The notes under the pieces: model-generated
Told to the model about the DNA's origin: nothing
The model's database searches: none
What the model saw: the letters and a program-made list of their open reading frames with translations, nothing else
Translations under genes and position numbers: made by a program
NCBI GenBank assembly: GCA_012798055.1
Contig: JAAZOA010000061.1
Coordinates: 1 to 9,193, forward strand
Length of the DNA stretch: 9,193 nucleotides
Direction of reading: 5' to 3'
Source of the DNA: Syntrophomonadaceae bacterium
Lineage (GTDB): Bacteria > Bacillota > Syntrophomonadia > Syntrophomonadales > Syntrophomonadaceae
Part shown: positions 6,560 to 9,193 of the stretch, in pieces
How the letters are laid out: the number at the start of each line of letters is the position of its first letter
Position numbering within the stretch: the stretch's first letter is position 1

Positions 6560-7282
6560 TCAGTTTTGGCGAATGTTTTGATCGTTTTTCAAGGGGATGA
6601 TGCCTAAAACCGGCAGTTCTAATGTGCGGTCCACATCTTCGGCGGTCTTTATTGTGTTGTCAAAATATTCCAGCAGGAATGCGAGGAAGATCGCCAGCAT
6701 CATTCCTAATACCAGGGCTATTTCCACATTCAAAGTCTTGTTGGGCTTGATCGGCTCTACTGGTACCATAGCCGGGGAGATAACTACCACTGAAGAGAAC
6801 ATGTGCTCATCCATCAATTTCAGATATTGTTTGGAAAGGGTATTGGCTATCTGGGCTGCCAACACCGGATCTTCGTTTTTGACCTTGACTTGTATAAGAT
6901 TTGAATCGGTTACTATCTTGGCATCGATCGTCTTGGAGAAATCCGCAATATTCTGATTGGGCAAATTGAGCTCTTTCAATACCCTTTCCATGACCACATC
7001 ACTTTTAAGCTGTCCCAAATAGGTGTTCATTGTTAAAACCGGCATAGGCGCCATATTGGTCACAGTAGTGCCCTGGCCGTTCTGAGTCACCTGGCGGGTC
7101 ACTGTAGTCTGCGTCTGGAGTTTATCTGATGCCACAGTCACCATAAGCAGAGTATTGGTCTGGTATATTGGGGATAAGACGAACTGGCTGATCAATCCGA
7201 CCAATAAAACGCAGAACAGGGTAACAGCTAGACAAAGCCTGCGCCACTTATAAATGATTTTCATGAATCGGTGAAAGTCCAT
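6560..7282 (-). CDS. Chain-length determinant / BY-kinase activator membrane protein (Wzz; CapA, YveK type)
   Basis: 240 aa, the size of Gram-positive CapA/YveK proteins that lack a fused kinase. These membrane proteins set polysaccharide chain length with the Wzy polymerase and activate the partner tyrosine kinase through their cytoplasmic tail. The sequence shows a basic N-terminus (KIIYKWRR, 8-15), transmembrane helix 1 (about 16-36), an extracytoplasmic domain (about 37-185) with a Thr/Gln-rich stretch (56-75), a proline-rich segment PAMVPVEPIKPNKT (170-183) typical of Wzz before helix 2, and helix 2 (about 186-205). A cytoplasmic tail EDVDRTLELPVLGIIP (215-230) follows and matches the kinase-contacting region of the family. 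The ATG at 7282 is chosen: AAGGGGAA at 7291-7298 lies about 10 bases upstream, and residues 1-15 look like a normal Wzz start. A GTG frame from 7417 would add 45 atypical residues and has no ribosome site. The stop is 15 bases before the kinase gene. Confidence 0.92.
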   Translation of the reverse strand: MDFHRFMKIIYKWRRLCLAVTLFCVLLVGLISQFVLSPIYQTNTLLMVTVASDKLQTQTTVTRQVTQNGQGTTVTNMAPMPVLTMNTYLGQLKSDVVMERVLKELNLPNQNIADFSKTIDAKIVTDSNLIQVKVKNEDPVLAAQIANTLSKQYLKLMDEHMFSSVVVISPAMVPVEPIKPNKTLNVEIALVLGMMLAIFLAFLLEYFDNTIKTAEDVDRTLELPVLGIIPLKNDQNIRQN

Positions 7283-7323
7283 TTCGGTACTTCCCCTTAA
7301 GGTTTTCTGATTTCTATTGAATT

Positions 7324-7341
7324 CGGCCAATTCATTGTCTC
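7324..7341 (-). repeat. Short inverted repeat (hairpin) before the wzz-like gene
   Basis: TGAATT-GGCCG-AATTCA forms a 6-bp stem with a 5-base loop in the leader, about 45 bases before the ATG at 7282. The loop GGCCG is one of three copies of that motif in the leader and is partly self-complementary. No poly-T follows, so a terminator is unlikely. Positions are good to within a few bases. Confidence 0.35.
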
Positions 7342-7375
7342 CTCTCCGATTAGTGCCATCCAGCTGCCGGCCAAA

Positions 7376-7433
7376 ATATAGCGCCCTGTCGGCCCACGTC
7401 ACTCGCGTTTCCAGCACATAGGGGCGTAAATAT
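7376..7433 (-). other. Possible structured leader RNA upstream of the wzz-like gene
   Basis: The 153 bases between the cpsB-like stop and the wzz-like ATG are long for this tightly packed operon. Read 5' to 3' on the minus strand, ATAT (7433-7430) and CGCCC (7426-7422) can pair with GGGCG and ATAT (7379-7376) further on. Inside, TGCTGG can pair with CCGACA (one mismatch and one wobble), and ACG with CGT closes a loop CGAGTGA. The motif GGCCG recurs three times between about 7324 and 7395. I match it to no known riboswitch and see no T-run, so it does not look like a terminator. The fold was made by eye; it may be a regulatory element, a processing site or chance. Confidence 0.3.
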
Positions 7434-7435
7434 GG

Positions 7436-8233
7436 TCATCCGAGGGCGGTACGCAGTCTCTGCAGATACTGCTTCCAAATCTGCATGGTCTTTTCAGTTT
7501 TGGGTTGGTTTATCCTTTTTCCATTGACGATACGTTCAGGATTATCATATGTGAGTTTGCAGGCTATGTCCATACCCCAGAAGTGCTCAATTTCCATAAA
7601 CGCGTCATAGAAAACAGGCGCTCTCTTTCTGGCATCATGTCCATCGGATGCGACTATTTGAGCTGAACCGGTCTGCAGGAATAACAGCGCTTTTTTCTTA
7701 ACCTCCCGCCCAAATCCGCCATTGATACTAGTTGTCGTGACCTGTGCCAGTATCCCGCGGTTCGCCCATTCATTGAGCAGAATCGGTTTTTGCATAAGAA
7801 CGGCATTTCTTTCCGGGTGGGCGATTATGGGAGTGACTCCCTGAAGTTGAATATCATAGAAAATCTGGTCTGTATATTCCGGAATAATGGTGGCGGGTAA
7901 TTCTACCAGTAAATAGTGCCCGTTATCGTTCATGGTTAATAACTCTCCTGCAGCCAGCCGTTTAGGGAGGTCCGGTTCCAAATAATATTCAGCTCCGGGC
8001 AGAATAGTCATTTTTATACCTGAATATTTTAGGCAGTAATTCAAGTTGGCCACATTTTTCAATATTTTTTCCCTGCTATTTTCGAAGACACCTTTTATCA
8101 CATGGGGGGTTGCCACCAGAGATTTTACTCCATCCCTATAGGCGGCGCTGGCCATGGCCAGGGATTGCTCCAAGTCGCTGGCACCATCATCGACCCCGTG
8201 CAATATGTGGGTATGAATATCAATGAAATTCAT
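7436..8233 (-). CDS. cpsB: Protein-tyrosine phosphatase of the PHP family, CpsB/CapC/YwqE type
   Basis: 265 aa, close to the usual CpsB/YwqE length. These metal-dependent cytoplasmic phosphatases remove phosphate from the tyrosine tail of the capsule BY-kinase and so tune polymer export. Metal-ligand motifs in order are DIHTHILHGVDDGA (5-18, His7 and His9), ATPH (41-44), PGAE (79-82), AHPERN (138-143) and ASDGHD (195-200, Asp197 and His199). This is the full PHP set. The start is placed at the ATG at 8233 because GGAGG at 8242-8246 lies 8 bases upstream and the family normally opens within a few residues of the HxH motif. A longer frame to 8281 would add 16 unrelated residues and run through this ribosome site. 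It sits between the capD-like gene and the wzz/kinase pair, the standard Gram-positive order, so it presumably acts on the kinase at 5849-6544. Assignment of the family is firm; the actual substrate is inferred. Confidence 0.93.
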   Translation of the reverse strand: MNFIDIHTHILHGVDDGASDLEQSLAMASAAYRDGVKSLVATPHVIKGVFENSREKILKNVANLNYCLKYSGIKMTILPGAEYYLEPDLPKRLAAGELLTMNDNGHYLLVELPATIIPEYTDQIFYDIQLQGVTPIIAHPERNAVLMQKPILLNEWANRGILAQVTTTSINGGFGREVKKKALLFLQTGSAQIVASDGHDARKRAPVFYDAFMEIEHFWGMDIACKLTYDNPERIVNGKRINQPKTEKTMQIWKQYLQRLRTALG

Positions 8234-8241
8234 AGACAATG

Positions 8242-8246
8242 CCTCC
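8242..8246 (-). promoter_or_regulatory. Ribosome binding site of the cpsB-like gene
   Basis: GGAGG on the minus strand, 8 bases before the ATG at 8233. It decides the start, since the longer frame opening at 8281 would have this site inside its coding sequence. Confidence 0.8.
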
Positions 8247-8307
8247 AACAAATTCAATCTCAAATCAAGCCCACATATCATTGCACTTGATCATAATAGT
8301 GCTTCTT

Positions 8308-9193
8308 TTATCGGACGGCTTTAATCGGTACAATTTTGGAAGAATTAGATTCTGACCGGTCACTTTTCTTATATTCGGGAATCCATTTATTAAACAAGGC
8401 CACAATAGCATCGCGGTTGTAATAGTATTCCCGCACCCATTGTTCTATGTTTTGGTTGATCCCTGCATAATCCTCGTCCACCTCTATCCGGGAAATGAAA
8501 ATCCTTTCGTGGCGAGTTGAAGCCATCTCTTCCTTGCTAGAAAACAGCTCTTCGTAAAGCTTTTCGCCAGGTCTGATTCCGGAATAGACAATTTCTATAT
8601 CCTGACCGGGCTCCAATCCATATAGCCTGATCAGATCACGTGCCATATCAGCAATCTTAACTGGTTCCCCCATATCCAGGACGAATATCTCTCCCCCCCG
8701 GGCGATGGCGCCGGCTTGAATAACTAATTCTACAGCTTCAGGGATGGTCATAAAATAACGGGACATCTCGGGATGGGTTACCGTTATGGGGCCACCTTTA
8801 GCTATTTGTTTCTCGAAGGTCGGAATAACGCTGCCTCTGCTGCCCAAAACATTGCCGAAACGCACAGCCGCATAGGTAGTCTCGGAATTACGGTTAATAT
8901 CCTTGATAACCAGTTCCGCCAGTCTTTTGCTGGCTCCCATAACTGAGGTGGGATTGACAGCTTTGTCTGTAGAGATGAGAATAAATGTTTCCGCACCGTA
9001 TTTGTCAGCCATTTCCGCAACGTTGTGAGCGCCCATCACATTATTGGTGAGGGCCGCCTCAGGATGCTTCTCCATCATAGGGACATGCTTGTAAGCCGCC
9101 GCATGGAAGATAACCTGGGGTTTGTAGGTGGCGAACACATTCTCCAAATGCTGACGGTTCTTTATGTCCAGCAGCTGCACCACCACCTTGGCG
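8308..9193 (-). CDS. capD: UDP-N-acetylglucosamine 4,6-dehydratase, CapD/PglF/WbpM class (5' partial)
   Basis: This is the C-terminal catalytic part of an extended short-chain dehydrogenase. The frame stays open to the window edge at 9193, so the start and the NAD-binding glycine motif are outside. Family members convert UDP-GlcNAc to a UDP-4-keto-6-deoxy sugar, feeding bacillosamine, QuiNAc or FucNAc synthesis. Numbering from the GTG codon at 9186, I see HAAAYKHVPMME (28-39), STDKAVNPTSVMGASKR (72-88), RFGNVLGSRGSVIP (109-122) and RPGEKLYEEL (205-214). T73-D74-K75, M83 and K87 have the spacing of the PglF active site, where Met replaces the usual SDR tyrosine. That points to the long membrane-anchored subgroup, but the transmembrane half is not visible. 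It is the first gene of the visible run, 74 bases before the cpsB-like gene. The GTG at 9186 is an internal valine codon, not the start. No aminotransferase to use the product is present in the window. Confidence 0.93.
   Translation of the reverse strand, partial: AKVVVQLLDIKNRQHLENVFATYKPQVIFHAAAYKHVPMMEKHPEAALTNNVMGAHNVAEMADKYGAETFILISTDKAVNPTSVMGASKRLAELVIKDINRNSETTYAAVRFGNVLGSRGSVIPTFEKQIAKGGPITVTHPEMSRYFMTIPEAVELVIQAGAIARGGEIFVLDMGEPVKIADMARDLIRLYGLEPGQDIEIVYSGIRPGEKLYEELFSSKEEMASTRHERIFISRIEVDEDYAGINQNIEQWVREYYYNRDAIVALFNKWIPEYKKSDRSESNSSKIVPIKAVR

Noticed and set aside
7283..7417. 45-residue N-terminal extension of the Wzz-like protein from a GTG at 7417
   Set aside because: No ribosome site precedes the GTG, the residues are charged and unlike any Wzz N-terminus, and a good site and ATG occur at 7291-7298 and 7282.
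8234..8281. 16-residue N-terminal extension of the CpsB-like phosphatase from 8281
   Set aside because: The strong GGAGG before the ATG at 8233 would lie inside it, and PHP phosphatases begin close to the HxH motif.
9184..9186. GTG at 9186 as the start of the 4,6-dehydratase
   Set aside because: The frame is open upstream to the window edge, and starting here would drop the NAD-binding part, so the gene is simply cut by the window.
1..9193. CRISPR array, insertion sequence, tRNA, rRNA, defence or phage system
   Set aside because: No regularly spaced repeats, transposase, integrase, RNA-gene or nuclease signatures are visible on either strand; the content is a polysaccharide operon.

Overview
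The window is a stretch of a cell-surface or exopolysaccharide (EPS/capsule) biosynthesis operon. All nine recognisable genes lie on the minus strand, so transcription runs from base 9193 towards base 1. A moderately GC bacterium of the Bacillota (Clostridia-like) fits best. The chain-length protein (Wzz/CapA type) and its tyrosine kinase are separate proteins, as is usual in Gram-positives. The phosphatase is of the PHP-type CpsB/YwqE class, Shine-Dalgarno sites are strong, and TTG starts occur. This placement is inferred from gene style only.

In transcription order the layout is as follows. (1) 9193-8308: the C-terminal part of a CapD/PglF-class UDP-GlcNAc 4,6-dehydratase, cut by the window edge. 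(2) 8233-7436: CpsB-like phosphotyrosine phosphatase. (3) A 153-base leader that can fold into an extended hairpin. (4) 7282-6560: two-helix Wzz/CapA membrane protein. (5) 6544-5849: CpsD/CapB tyrosine kinase with a minimal YYGYY tail. (6) 5795-5651: the frameshifted, truncated remnant of a nucleotide-sugar epimerase gene. (7) 5647-4481: UDP-glucose 6-dehydrogenase. (8) 4447-3128: TviB/WbpA-like UDP-HexNAc 6-dehydrogenase. (9) 3126-2149: TviC/WbpP-like UDP-HexNAc 4-epimerase, one base after the previous stop. (10) 2058-946: GT4-fold glycosyltransferase resembling EpsF. (11) 844-20: FemAB/GNAT-fold acyl- or aminoacyltransferase-like protein.

Together the genes form a regulatory triad (phosphatase, Wzz, kinase) that controls Wzy-type polymerisation. 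They are followed by enzymes supplying UDP-GlcA and, by analogy with the Vi-antigen and Pseudomonas O6 pathways, UDP-GalNAcA. One glycosyltransferase and a possible decorating enzyme come next. The polymer is therefore probably acidic and uronic-acid rich. No flippase (Wzx), polymerase (Wzy) or priming transferase is present, so the locus continues beyond at least one edge. No intergenic gap exceeds 300 bases.

Nothing here amounts to a wholly new system. The points most worth a second look are the epimerase remnant beside ugd, the possible structured leader before the wzz-like gene, and the FemAB-like gene in an acidic-polysaccharide operon. Several starts were moved inward from the longest reading frame because a clear Shine-Dalgarno site sits inside the longer version.
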